NCBI GenBank assembly: GCA_025403435.1
Contig: CM046330.1
Span: forward strand, 28,860,860 to 28,924,859
Reading direction: 5' to 3'
From: Artocarpus heterophyllus
Taxonomy: Eukaryota; Streptophyta; Magnoliopsida; Rosales; Moraceae
Length of the DNA stretch: 64,000 nt
Of this stretch, positions 46,600 through 59,192 are shown in pieces. A program made the translations under genes and the position numbers. The notes under the pieces were generated by a model, which did not search any database, was not told the origin of the DNA, and saw only the letters and a list, made by a program, of their open reading frames with translations. Position 1 is the first letter of the stretch, and the number at the start of each line of letters is the position of its first letter.

Positions 46600-48744
46600 T
46601 GTTCGATTAGGATGATATTCTTGAACTCTACTAAAAACCTTCAACTTTAAATCCTCAAGAACAACATGGATTTTTCTCAACGTTCTCCCAATTACGATGA
46701 ACACAAACGAGTGGGCATTTTTTATTTGAGTTTTGATCACACAACTTAATTTAGAACCACTTTATATTCTCAACAAATGAGATAAAGGGACAAAAGTGAA
46801 AAGGAATAACTCTTTGGGATAATACATTCTTTTCTTTGGAAAGTACATTATATTTCTTGTGTCTATTTTCTCTCTCTAAAAAACTTTTTAAATACTACAG
46901 AGAAAATAAATGACATCTTTTTTGAATTAATTAATTAATTAATTAATTTAATGCCACTTCCACATGAAGTAGAAAAATTCGCCCTACTTTCAAACTGAGT
47001 GGCATTTTTAGTTGTTGAGGGAGAGAGAAAATCTATCCCCTTATCCCACTAATCAGTTTAATTTTATTCAGCATGATTCTAATCAAAATAAATTAAACTG
47101 ATTACTTTTTTTCCCACATGTGCTAATGTTTGAATTCCACAAGGACTCTTCTTGTGAAATTCACGTGATACTTCCTTTGGCACACATGTATAGTGTGGTC
47201 CTTACCATAATGTATAATTTTCAATTTAAAACTATTTTAAATAATCATATAATTTAAAGTATAAATTAATTAAATTAATAATTGTGTGAAAATAATTTAG
47301 AATTATCAATTTCAAATTAATAAATTAACCAAACATAAAATATAGTTCACATAATGTAATGGAGCTGTTGAGAGGAACTATGGATGTTATAATTTTAAGC
47401 TTCAATAATTTTGACAGTCAATTAACATTTTATTTAAAATATCAAAATTATTAGTTCCAAAATTACTCCACTAAAAAATTTGAAATTGCACTCTTAAAAT
47501 TATAAAATTAATTATACTCAAAGGATTTGACTTGTCCACTGATATAGTCACTATATATAAATTAATCCTTCATAAACGGTTCATAATTAAAACTAGGTAT
47601 TTTTCGTTAACCACTTTAATTATATCTTTATCCACAAGTACTATTGAATATCTAATGAATAATATATTTATGATCTGATCATAATTTCAGCGCTCTTATT
47701 ATTCAAGTTCTGAATCAACACTTATGGAAACCGTCCATCTGGCTTCTTTGCAAAGGAATGGATTTCATGTTAAACATTAATATTCCTAGCTATTTATTTT
47801 ATTATATTTCTAATATACCAAGAATTTTAACACTATGCATTTGTGTCATTAGAAAATACAATACAATAAATAGGAGTCTATTAATTATTCTGAATTGAGA
47901 TAGATTTATATATGACCATCATTGACTAATATTAAATGCACCACATAATAATGGAAATTATTAAAAATTGATAACTAATTATGTTCTAGTCCTATACAAT
48001 CAAAATATATAAAACGCTTTCATTCTAATAATTTCATTATTAATAATTCGAATAAGATCATTTCTTTCGCAATGTAATGAATAAATAATTGTAAATAAAA
48101 CAATAAATAGTTACAAATAAAACTCTCTCTACTGATAATTTAGTTATAGTTTCAAATATATATATATACACACATATATATATATATTTTGTAACAGAAT
48201 ATATATACAACCATTTCTAAGTTACTTTTTTTAAGATTGAATGTCGGTAATAAAGTTGGAAATGAAAATATGACAAAAAAAAAGAACAGTTAGTGTAAAA
48301 AAAGTAATTTCTTATATTCTGTACAATTTTTCTTTCCTCTCATTTTCTTTCCCTCTTTCCAAACAGTGTGAAAGTTGCAGAACATTCCTTCACAACCAGA
48401 TCTTCTTGAAAAATTATTTAGTTGCCTTACATTTAATAGAAGAGGAGAACAATACGTATAATCTATTTAATAGTATTATGCGGAACCTCTTAAATACTGC
48501 AAGCTTTAATGGAACACATTTAACAAAAGGAATTGGAAAAATATTTCCGAAAAAAAAAAAAGGAATTGGAAAAAATATCATAAGTAATATGGCACAATTA
48601 TAAAGTTACAAAATTTTTCGTAGTAGGATAAAAAACTACTTTGTTAGTAGTGTAAATTCTCTCGCCCATAATTTTAAAGAGCAAATTAGTTATTGAAAAT
48701 ACAATCACTTAATAGTTTTACACTTTTAGGACACCAACTCTAAT
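46600..48744 (-). mobile_element. decayed solo copia LTR (about 2.1 kb)
   Basis: Begins TGTTCGATT and ends near TTTTAGGACACCAACTCTAA, comparable to the ends of the LTR at 19384-21407 (TTTTAGGGCACCAAACCCAACA). The middle (47440-47830) aligns phrase by phrase with 20470-20870, including the ATATAGTCACTATATATAA and GTTCATAAT segments and the block around AAAGGAATGGATT. No PPT or PBS flanks it and no matching TSD is visible, so it is an old solo LTR. About 48240-48700 is poorly alignable and may be a later insertion. Confidence 0.7.
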
Positions 48745-49315
48745 ACTGTTTCTTAAAAATAAACTGTAATATTAATTTTCTTACAAATTTAGAGTTGTCA
48801 AATCTTAGTTGACAAATGCATGTTTTATTATTGACATATCAATCTTCTAAAAATTATTTGTAATATACTCATAATTGATAAAAAAAAATTAAAATTAAAA
48901 TTAAAATTGGTATTCTTAACATTATTAGTTATTCACTGTCAGATTATATCACAAATAATTTGCAAATTTACTTATAATTTAAATCCTCTCACCCATAAAT
49001 TAAAAAAATAGAAAAAAAGGTAAAATTAAGGAGCTAGCACAAAATTATGGGAAGAACCGGTTAATAAAAAAATAATTATAATGCAAGTGCCCAGTCTGTA
49101 ACGTTGTCTCTTCTCCGGACAACAATCAAATACGTGGCCCCATTAATGGGGTTCGTTGTTATGATTGGATAGACACAAGATAGATCCTGATCTTGCACAG
49201 CAGATGAAAAGTCATCCGAGCCCACATTACTAATTTACTTTCATCTTTTCATAATCAAATGGAAAAAGGAAGCTGAAAAGAAAAGGATTCTTTGCCAAAA
49301 ATTTAAGATTCAAAA

Positions 49316-52300
49316 ATGAGGAAAGAAAATGTTGGGAGCCGAAGCAAATTGCAAGCCAATACGGGTTCAAGCTCAATCTCCAATTGCCTCCAGAAACTGC
49401 CTTTCCAAACCCAGAATTTGTTTCCTCAAAACGGAACCAAAACGAATAGCACAACTGACAAAATCCATTCTTCCTTTTCCTTTTCTCACTCCACTCTTCA
49501 GAAAAGCAATGGAAGCCATACCCATTTCTCTTTGAATGCGTCATCAACTTCTGGTGAGAGAAATTCCCAACAACCCTTTTGAATTCTGTGTCCTGCTTTT
49601 GTTTGCATGCCATAATGATTTCTTTCTTCTTCTTCTTTTTTTGTCATAATGATTTGTTTTTAGTTGTATGCTTTATTAAGCGGAAATCCTACATTTTCAT
49701 ATTTTGCTTGAAAAATGTACTAGCTATGTTCAAAAACAATTGCGTTACGTGTTTAAATTTGGTTTCAGTTCAGGATTGCACTGAAATGGAATGAGAATTT
49801 TCCTGTTTCGTTATGTCTGATATGAATGTGGGTGACTGCTAAAAGTAGTATCGAATTATTTAGGTTGAATTCGTTACGGATTAAGCGCCCCAATTCTTTA
49901 CTAGTGAGAGAAATAATATTAAAGAAAGACAAATAAGTACACACATGAGATTATTATAGTTCACGTCTACTTACAGTCGCTACAGAATTTTGCTATGACG
50001 AAGGAAAAGAGTATCGGAGAATAACACACCTAATACATTTCTGATTTACTGTATTTATCTCTTATCTCCTCCCCAAAACTTGCATTCCATAATATGTGTA
50101 ATTAGGGAAACTAGTGAAAACTGCAACATACACCTATGGGCAATTAACATGTTAACGCCGTGTTTGGGCGATAACTGGGCTACATACACTGAACATCTTT
50201 GTGGAATTGAAGAGATTAGCAATAAAATCTTTGGCTGGAGAAACGTTAGTTATGCTAAAACTCGATTAGTTAAGTTAACTTGGGTATGTGGCTTAACTCT
50301 TAAGCTTACAAAGATTTGGAGCCTAGTTGGAAAAGTAGGATTAGCACGTCTTGAATTTTCATAAGGACAAATTGGGAGAAGTTAGAAGTTTAGGCAGAAA
50401 GCAAATGCCTGAAATTTTGCAACTTTAAACTTTGATGTTTAAATTTTTTTTTTTTTTTAAAAAGTTTACTTGAGGATGATGTTTAGGGAGCCCTTGTAAC
50501 ATGCAAGCTAAGTAATTAGTTTTCCTGACGCTTAACACTCTTAGGGGCTTTTCAGTTCCCTCATTTTATGTACTAACATGAAAGTTAGGATGTATTTGCT
50601 CACCCTTTTCTTCTATGCCTTTATTTTTATTTTCTTGAATATTTTTCTTGGTGCTAGTTTATGGTTCTAATTTTAAAAATGTTGAAGCAATCTTGAAAGA
50701 GATTTCTCACTTGGTATAACTCCCTCGTGGTATCATAGATAATGTTTCACTTCTGTGGTTCATCATGGGGATTGTGATTAGCAAGCTCACTTCATTTGAG
50801 ACATCCATAAAACAGGGCTAATAATGCCTTGCATGACCAAATTTTTTTTGTTATGATGGCTTATTATTGAACTATGAAAGAATGAATAAACAAGATTCCT
50901 AAGATTCAGATTCAGTTCTTTGTTTTTCCACTCTGTATCAATTAAGCATTGACAGCTTGTATGAAGAATCTTTCAGAAACTATATTCTTATTATCATGTG
51001 TTTTCCTTCTTAATTTGTCCAACTTGATTTTGATTTTAAATCTTAATTAACTGCAGTTGGAAGTGCAGAACACACCAAGGAGCCACCTACCAAAGTGGCA
51101 TTTCAGACAACTTGAATTTGCCTAGTTGCTCAAGTTCATTGTCATTGCTTGGGACTGGTAAGCTGGTGTATTATCAAATCACATTTGTGTTTATAAAGGT
51201 TTGCTTATTTGCTGAATGCTAAAATTCAGGAGTCTTTCTAGAGGAAAATTATGTGATTCAATATCTGAAACGAGCGTAGCTAATATGATGCACCGCTTAT
51301 TGATGATATGAAATAATGTTCTTAAATTAAGGTTTTTGTCCAAATTCTGATTTCAACTTTTAATGTTTCTACTTTGTCAATTATTGGAGTTGTTTCCGGC
51401 ATTATATGTAAAGGTAGTATGACCTATTTATTTATTTATTTTTCGTATATTCAACTAATCAGAGGAGGCCTCAATATATATATAGGGATTAGTAAGTAAA
51501 GCAACTACTAAGTACAATTTAACACCAAATAGCATAAATAATGCAATTCTTTACACGAAAGTAATTATGATTAGGTGGTATAGTCTAGATTCTTCCAACA
51601 ATATGTAGCCTGTCAATAATTTCAGGTTTCAGGGAAAAAGTTTTTGCAATTTGATTAATGTTAAGGTCTATGCTGCGGGCCTTTACAGAAATCCATCCAT
51701 CTTCAGTAAATTGGACTCTTGGATTGGACAATCAGCTGCTGAAATTCAAAAGGATTCATCTGTTTTGAGCTCAATTTTTCAAGGTAATAACAACAATAAG
51801 TTAGTGCACAAAGGGGGGAAAATTTTGCCGCTGACAATTTTTTTTTCTTTTTTTGGTTTCAGCTCCTTTTGGAGAGAAATAATTACAGGTTGTTCTTGTT
51901 AGAGATGTAGATGGTAAAACCTTCTGGGATGCCTTGAATGATGCCATTTCTCCAAGAATCAAATCACCCACGCCTATTGATAAATCTGCCCTGTCCACGT
52001 TTTGCAGTATCTTCCAAGGACGGCCCCTTAAGAAAGGAACTTTCATATTCTTGACTTGGCTTGACCAATCCAAAATGCTTGTGAGTATGACTTTAGCAGT
52101 CATACAACAATATTCTTCAACTGTGCACCACAGTTTTACACTCCTTTAGTGATTTTCCGTTTAATCTTCCTTTTGTCTTATTTTCTTTATATCTTATTTT
52201 GCTACACATATCTTGGATCAAACACTATTATATTGGTCAAGCTCCAAACATCTCATCTTATTTATGATTTTTAGGTAAGCGTTCCGTCGGACGGCTAATT

Positions 52301-52435
52301 CCTTCTAGTGTGGATGCTACAATTGAATCAGGACATGTAGCTTCTGCTCTTTTTGACGTCTTTTTCGGAGAAGCTCCAGCTTCTTTCTTCTTAAAAGCTT
52401 TGGTCGCCAATAGGTTGTTGACAAACCTCAAGTAG
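49316..52435 (+). pseudogene. FAP3: chloroplast CHI-like fatty-acid-binding protein pseudogene (FAP3 type), five exons
   Basis: Exons with GT-AG borders: about 49316-49553 (Ser-rich, transit-peptide-like), 51057-51157 (VGSAEHTKEPPTKVAFQT then, shifted, LPSCSSSLSLLGTG), 51626-51783 (GFREKVFA, shifted, NVKVYAAGLYRNPS...), 51863-52080 ([20 protein letters not shown]...) and 52275-52435 (VSVPSDG, shifted, [20 protein letters not shown]...). The blocks match the chalcone-isomerase-fold fatty-acid-binding protein FAP3 of plastids. Damage: a 1-bp loss in exon 2 (near 51113), a 2-bp gain in exon 3 (near 51653), TAA at 51880-51882 in exon 4 and a 1-bp loss in exon 5 (near 52292). Introns are kept, so it is a duplicated, unprocessed copy. 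The exon-1 start is uncertain. No functional protein can be made. Confidence 0.85.
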
Positions 52436-52989
52436 ATTGCCATTCGAGTTGAGTTTTTCCAATTTTTTTTGTCATTAGAGGTGTTATTGTTCAATAGACC
52501 ATTGTATGTTTTTGTTATTATTCGAATGTCGTTAGTCCTGTCTATGCCTACGTATGTAACTTGGATTTTACTAGGAAGGTAGTGTGGAACAATGGCAAAT
52601 TCATGTTTCTCAATTAACCATGATATACAATTTCTAATAATAGGATACATTTGGTATGTAGGTTTAAATTGGTGTAGTTTTGAACCTTATGGTTTGAATG
52701 TTGATTTTGAACTGATGTTTAAAATATAAAGGTTTGAATAGATAATAAAAATATCACGTCAAAGATTTTGTATTTGGATATATGAGAATTATGAGGAAAC
52801 CACAAATGTAATTATGGTTTTGGATAGTTAAACCATGAGAATTTAAGGGGATCAAAGTTCTCAAATCTGAAGGTTTTGCCCATTTTAAACCATCTTCATC
52901 ATTTTGAATTTTTGGTTTATTTTGTTTATCAAACAACAATTTAACTTGAAACCTTGGTTCAAATAGCTAGAACCCTTATACAAAGTTCA
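52436..52989. other. intergenic DNA 3' of the FAP3 pseudogene
   Basis: Former 3' UTR followed by AT-rich sequence (52640-52960) whose two ends look loosely inverted (ATTTGGTATGTAGGTTTAAA versus ATTTGAACCAAGGTTTCAAG). This is too weak to call a MITE. Confidence 0.4.
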
Positions 52990-53530
52990 TGTTGGAGGTG
53001 TTCTCGAACAAGGTGGCCGAGAACCTCCCTAGGACGTGTGCCGAGCATTTTGCTCGACAAAGGTAACTGTTACACTGCCTCAAAATTGCCAGAATGTCTA
53101 GTTGTTAAGGGGACCCTAAGGCCTCTCCGATGTGGGCCGACCATTGTAGCAATGAAAGACCGATCCACCTAACCATGTTGTCCTACTCGAGTTATCAAAG
53201 TAGGCCTTTGGAGGTGAATGGCCTTAGCAAGACCACCATGTCGCACTATTTCAACCTTCTAACGGGAAATCCTCCAAACTAGGAGATCGTGACTCCTTTC
53301 ACCTGTCACCCTAGTACCGTACCTACTCTTTGCCTCTCTCTAGACCAAATAGATACCTGACTTGAGCGTCAGAGAGTCTTTAATAGACACCACATTAATG
53401 CCCCTTTTGACTTCCAAGGCATTCCATCTTCTTGTAGGTCCGACCAAAGCAGGACATGTATAGGCCATGAAAGCGATCCTACCACTGTGCGCAGTCGCAT
53501 GTGACGTTGCTCAGTTCTAGAGCATCAACA
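52990..53530 (+). mobile_element. gypsy (Tat-type) LTR
   Basis: Probable LTR of about 540 bp from TGTTGGAGGTG to GCATCAACA, followed at once by TTTGGCGCTAGAAGAGGG (53531-53548), the TTGGCGC-type boundary/PBS region seen in plant Tat/Retand gypsy elements. The GC-richer composition contrasts with neighbouring DNA. The left end is approximate. Confidence 0.6.
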
Positions 53531-53559
53531 TTTGGCGCTAGAAGAGGGCACCGTGTCCT

Positions 53560-55228
53560 TTCAGCGTTCACCCTTCACCACTTATGCCAACCAGGGGTCA
53601 GACCTGAGACAAAGGAGCCTGACTAGAGGGATTGAGAAATTTTACCAATCGAGACCCACCACCAAGAGGTTTGGGTAGGAGACCCTGAGTCGCTTAGTCT
53701 AGAATGACAAAGAATGTCAACAGGAACAAGTTTGTCCAAGACGTAGACGGGATGTCCAGGGAGCTTATTGAGGTAGTTCGTTTCCTAACATGCTAGGTTA
53801 CCACCCAACAACGACAGCAACAAGCCCTTCTTGCTCTCTTTCCATTGACCTAAGAAGACTAGGTTAGTGGCCAAACAGGGTGGGGAGACAACCTTTGAGA
53901 CGATGAAGATTCCAAACATTCTAGGACCTAAGCCTCTGGACATTCTTCTTGATCTAATCGAGGAGGCAAAGGTGATTGGGTGGTTGCCTAAGCAGGTTGA
54001 GATAGCTCACCTCAAGGTTCTAGAGACTTCATCTTTGACAGGCTTAGGCAAATGGGTGTTCAACTAGCCTAAGGCCATGCAACTGACTAGGACAACAACC
54101 ATCAAGAGAGCAAGGTCCTTTAATGGGTGAAGCTACCTAAAGACACCAATAACTAGGACATCTGAATCCTCTAGAGGCAGATCGACCAGATCATGAATCA
54201 ACAGTTCGGGGTTGACGATACTGACATGAATGATCGGCCTTTCATCGAGGCGATTATGAGGGCTCCCATGCTAAGCAAGTTCAAGGTTCCCTAAATACTA
54301 GCATATGATGGCACGACAGATGCTGATGAGCGCTTGGAGACTTATCGAGGACATATTCTCCTTAAAAATGCTAACGACACTTCATGTGCAAGACCTTTGC
54401 ATTGACACAAATCGATACTACTTTGCAGTGGTTCAAGCGCATAGAGCCGAGAACAATGAGTTCTTTCCAACAATTCTCGGAGGCATTCTTAATTGCTTTG
54501 TTACCTCCAGGTTTAGAAAGAATGAAATCACCCATCTTTATACATCGTTAAACAAGGAGAAATGGAGGTTGTTCGAGACTACCTTAATCGGTTCACCTAA
54601 GCAGCTTTGGAAGTCAAGAACTGTGAAGATGGATCACTTAAAAATGTATTCCAAAAAGGTCTTTGGGACAAGAAATTGCTCTAGTCGCTTGCTATGGACT
54701 AGCCAAGCACATTCCTTCAAATGCTTGCTTTTGCTTAGTGGCACATTAATGTTGAGGAATATATAAAGGGCCGCCAAGACGGAGATAGCTGCAAAAAAGG
54801 AAAGAAGAACAAAACGACACCTACCGACCAACAAACGCCTAACCAGAAGAAGCCCAGGACCGACAAGTTGAAGACATCTACTGACAAGTTTTAGAATTAC
54901 ACACCGCTGGTTGCGACTATCGACAAGGTGCTGAACCAAGACAATAATCGAAATCTACTGATCAATCCACGCCCACTGAAGGGAAATTGAGCAAAAAAGG
55001 ATCATAACAAATTTTACAACTTTCACAAGGATGTTGGCCACATGATTTGAGAATGTGTATAGCTCAAGGATCAGATCAAGGTTCTTGTAAGGAATGGCCA
55101 CCTACAGGGAGTTTGTTGAATGGGTCTTGGCTCCCGATAACGAAGGAAGGAGAAATGACCATTTTGGTCGAGACGATTAGCTATGGAGCCAGAACCAGGA
55201 TAACAGTGTGAACGCCCTGGATCCCCCT
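53560..55228 (+). pseudogene. gypsy (Tat-type) gag, decayed and truncated
   Basis: Remnants of a Retrotrans_gag domain in order: RPFIEAIMRAPML then YDGTTDADERLETYRGHILL (54235-54355), a VVRDYLNRF-like block, VEEYIKGRQDG (54752-54784) and a C-terminal FYNFHKDVGHM...LKDQIKVLVRNGHLQ block (about 55010-55110) with the His/Cys nucleocapsid motif damaged. Stops and frameshifts are frequent. An upstream open stretch at 53867-54064 belongs to the same protein. The 3' end is cut by a copia LTR at 55229, and no pol follows. Confidence 0.7.
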
Positions 55229-57090
55229 TGTTGAAATTGGTGCTTATATAGCATATTGTAAATTCCACAAGGTCATTATAAGATGTAAATTATTGCATAA
55301 TTAATAAAATAAATTACATTCATTTTCTTATATGTACATCTTAAGGAATATAAATTTGCAAATATCATAAAGGTTCAAATACTTATAAAGTTGTATATGA
55401 AGTGTTTATAATACAAAGGATATAATTATGTGTACTTAGTATAAACTTTGATTTACAATCAGTAGATAAAATTGGACACTTTATCATGCTCAAGATTGTG
55501 TTGTTGTCTGTTCTCAAGTTGGTAGAATAATCTTATCCAGATTATAGTAATATGATGATTACTGAATAAAGACATCAATGTGTGTAGAACATATTAAACC
55601 TGGATCAAGATAGAATTTAATTTCTTTTGTGATTCCATAATAAGAAATTAGAATTCTATCATTTTGATCATTTTATAGATCATACCTTAATCCTGAGGTG
55701 ATTACTAGAGTTGCGTTTATGTTTTATGTTTTTTGATTGTCAATAGGTGAGATCTATAAATATACGATCAAAAACTTGGTATATTGAAGACGTATTATTA
55801 TAGGTGGTTAAGAACACTATTCACAAATATACAATCCACAACTCCTACTGGATAGGATGATAAAATAATATTTCTACGTGTATTTTAGGAACTTGGTTGA
55901 AAAGTACAAGCTATTTGATATGGGATACTAAATATTACCAAAATCCTTATTTATTATTTGTTTATAAATAAGTTGTTTATTAGAGAATTAATGGAACTCA
56001 TGGACAAAGAAGTAATTAAAGAGGATGCATAGAAGTCTATAAATCTAGCTCTTTTATGAATATTATCGTAGAAGGTATTATCACATGGGAAATGATTATA
56101 TCAATGGACAACCTTATTGACAATATTTTATGTTTAAGGTTCCATATAATTTTGTATATAATTTAAGAGTACAACCTCGGTTTTCGATAGTGGCGTAAAC
56201 CAGAATTAATAATTATCATTAATTTAATTATGAGATACTTAAATTAAAAATAATTATTAGAGCTTAGATTATATATGTCTATTGGTTCTCCTTGCCAGCT
56301 CTATAATTTTCTTTTAGATAGATCAATTGAAATTTCTTGGATTATTTTTGTCTATATAAGGTAGAGTTATAATTTCACACAATAGTCCACCTAAACTATA
56401 CGTGACACCTCACACATAAACTTTGGCAGTGCATGTGGCACCGATTCCATGATTTAAAGATTCAAATATATCATATGATCTTCAAGTAATCTATTTGTTA
56501 TCTTGGTGCAGATTAATATTTTTTTTGTTCAAAAGCTGAAATAGATGTTGCAGGATAATTATTTATTTTATGGGATATTGTAAATAATTAAGAAAATCAT
56601 AGAAGATATTTATTTTTTTAAAAATGAATAAATCTCAATTTGAACCAAAATCAGATCTTAGAAAGATACTAAATGGATACAAGATCATATGGTTGGAGGT
56701 GGTTATGACATGCGTCTCTCAACCATTTGAGGAAGCAAATCATGCCCACCATCATCGGGAGTTGGCGTGATCTACATAGAATTCTAGTGGGATTCTGCTT
56801 AAACTTTCAAGCGTTTATGTATCTATAAATAGACCTTGAAGGTTCTATTTTTAGTAGATTTTTCTCTGACTTTCATCCAGTATTCTTTAGCCCTCCATTT
56901 TAGAGTTTATAGAACCTCTGTTGAGAAAGGTTAGAAAGAGATAATACACGAGATTTCACTGATGCTCACACACTAGTTAATCCAAAAGGAGGAGAATAGC
57001 AAGGAAGTTGGAAGGTTTTGGAATGCTTGATCATCCAAAGCTATTGCTAAATCCATAAGTTTGTGTTTTATTCAATTATGGTATGTAGTA
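55229..57090 (+). mobile_element. copia 5' LTR, plus orientation
   Basis: Starts TGTTGAAATTGGTGC, comparable to the minus-strand start of the LTRs at 19384 and 26607 (TGTTGGGTTTGGTGC). It shares internal phrases such as TTAATCCTGAGG. TATA box TATAAATAG lies at 56824-56832. It ends near 57076-57090, followed by a PBS-like TAGTATCATGACAAGG. Only about 70 bp of leader remains before the next copia element begins at 57161; the rest of this element is not in the window. Confidence 0.7.
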
Positions 57091-57160
57091 TCATGACAAG
57101 GATCCTAAACATTTAATAATAATAAAAAAAACCCTATTTCGTTGTGTTTACATGTTTTTA

Positions 57161-59178
57161 CCGTTGGAAACAAAGTGCGCAGCGGAATTTTTTTTAAAAT
57201 GTTCATCAAAGTATTTTCCAAAACACAAGTTTGACATGTTATATGTATAAATTAAACAGATCTTACTAACCTCAGTACGCCGAAGAACCTCCGCGACCTG
57301 TGTAGAGAAGTAACGTTCCAGAAGAGCCTCAACCAACTGGTCTTCTTTGCTATTCTCTATCCACAACCGGAGTGAGTGTGGGCTCACACGTACAGCTCTT
57401 CCACCGGTGACTCTCCTTCCAACCAATAGAGAGAACCTAAAGCTAGTGTTCGTGATTTGTGAACAAAAGCTCTCAGGGAGTTTTCAGATCCTCACTAGAA
57501 GAGTATCACTCTTAATCTCTCAAATTGATCTCTAAGTAAATCATTAGACTCACTCCCTTTTTATACCTATTGGTCCTAGGGTCAGTCCATATCAGATTTG
57601 GTCTCAAAAAATCGAAACAGAATCAAGCTCGGATCAATATCTGATAAGATACGCGTAAAAAATGCGTAATCTTATGTGCGCTGATAAGCAGGCCGAACTG
57701 TCTGATAGGCAGGCCGAACTGGCCAGTTCGGCAGGCCGAACTGCCGAGAAAAAATCTCCGCGAATCTTTTATTTTCCACCCGAGATTCTAAAGGATAAAG
57801 TCTCAGTTTTGATTCAAATAGCCCAATAGAAAAGATATCTGATCAAAACAAACTTTATCAAGATAATCTCTAGGAAAATAAATCAATTCACAATAATTCT
57901 ACAAGTTTATCTTGTTCTAATTGTCCAAAATTAAAACAACCGATAAACAGACAAGAATTACCCGAACGCAATAATTCAACAAGTTCATCTTGAACTAATT
58001 TTCTTACATAATTAATTTAACCGATAAACAAACATGAATTATTTGATTCTTACAAATTTTAAACCAATCTGATAAATCTGACATAAGTCACCAATTATTG
58101 GAAAAGCACGCCGTGTTGTTACAAGATTTTGTGAGCTAGCAAAGGGGACCAAAATGGACCTATAAAGTTCAAGCTTATGATAATTATGAAACCCAATATC
58201 CCAGATATACATTTCACAATTATCAACTCCAACGCTACTCCACTAAAAGCTTGGAGCTGCACTCTCGAACTTTATAGAATTACGAAGCTCGTGTAGCTAA
58301 GTCTCCATGACATATCATAGTGTATCGCATCCCCATATGATCATCCATAATCGGCTTAAGGACAAGTTCTGTCTTACCTTCCCGATTATTTTTATCTTAC
58401 GTTCCATTGTCTCACCATTAGAAAACTTACCATCCAAAGATAGTATACCATCCGGTTACAGCTATGTATCCAAATGATTGAGCGCTCCAGTTTTCCAATT
58501 ACAGGACAACGCATATAAGAGGATATCATTACTCCTAAAGAGGAGCTATGGATTCCATATCTATGAATAACAAGTCTACGCTACCAAGAGTCATGCCTCC
58601 AACGTACCGGCATGCATGCCACTATAGAGATGTGAGAGTCACCCATTGGTACATCAAAAGACACAAGTCGAGACAACGGGCCCATTATTCATCTCAGGAT
58701 TAAGATACAATACAAATGATTGTCTAAAGTGAATCGATTTGCCAAGACAGAATTATTAATCCAAATCAATTCACTTTATGTCCCGATCCAACACATCGTC
58801 ACCTATGACAACGTGCCAATGTTTCTATTCATGGAGTCCAACTCCGATGGTCAAGACAAACCATCTCCCAAAAGGGATATAGACAACATAACAATCTTTA
58901 CATGAATAAAGCGCCCAACTTTATTCCCTCGATTGCGGATCATATGTTTTAGACCGTCACCCTAAGAATTGTGTCTTCCGCATAATCATCCCATCATATG
59001 CCCAATTCTTAAGGTTTAGATTGACAGTCTCAGACTATTGTTTGCTTATCATACATTCAACAAATATGAACGTAAAGAGGACAATATTTGGTATATATAA
59101 ATGAATAAATTCTTTATTGATAAAAATGTCTCCAAAAACGTATTACATTTTTACTCCTTCGGGCATACATATCTAACA
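57161..59178 (-). repeat. 3' LTR of copia element (2018 bp)
   Basis: Outer end CCGTTGGAAAC (TG mutated to CG or CC) and inner end TATCTAACA. The start shares GCAGCGGAA with the LTR at 19384. TATA box TATAAAAAGG on the minus strand at 57556-57565. Upstream of it in U3 are three AGGCCGAACTG repeats (57690, 57711, 57733) and an inverted CAGTTCGGC (57725). The LTR at 1-1601 is another member of this family. Confidence 0.9.
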
Positions 59179-59192
59179 ATCTCCCACTTGCA

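Noticed and set aside
48746..48927. Possible MITE beside the decayed solo LTR
   Set aside because: The candidate ends do not pair convincingly in AT-rich sequence.
50080..50364. 94-codon frame inside intron 1 of the FAP3 pseudogene
   Set aside because: Intronic, no family, and no splice logic linking it to the flanking exons.
52640..52960. Possible MITE
   Set aside because: End similarity is loose and no target duplication was found.
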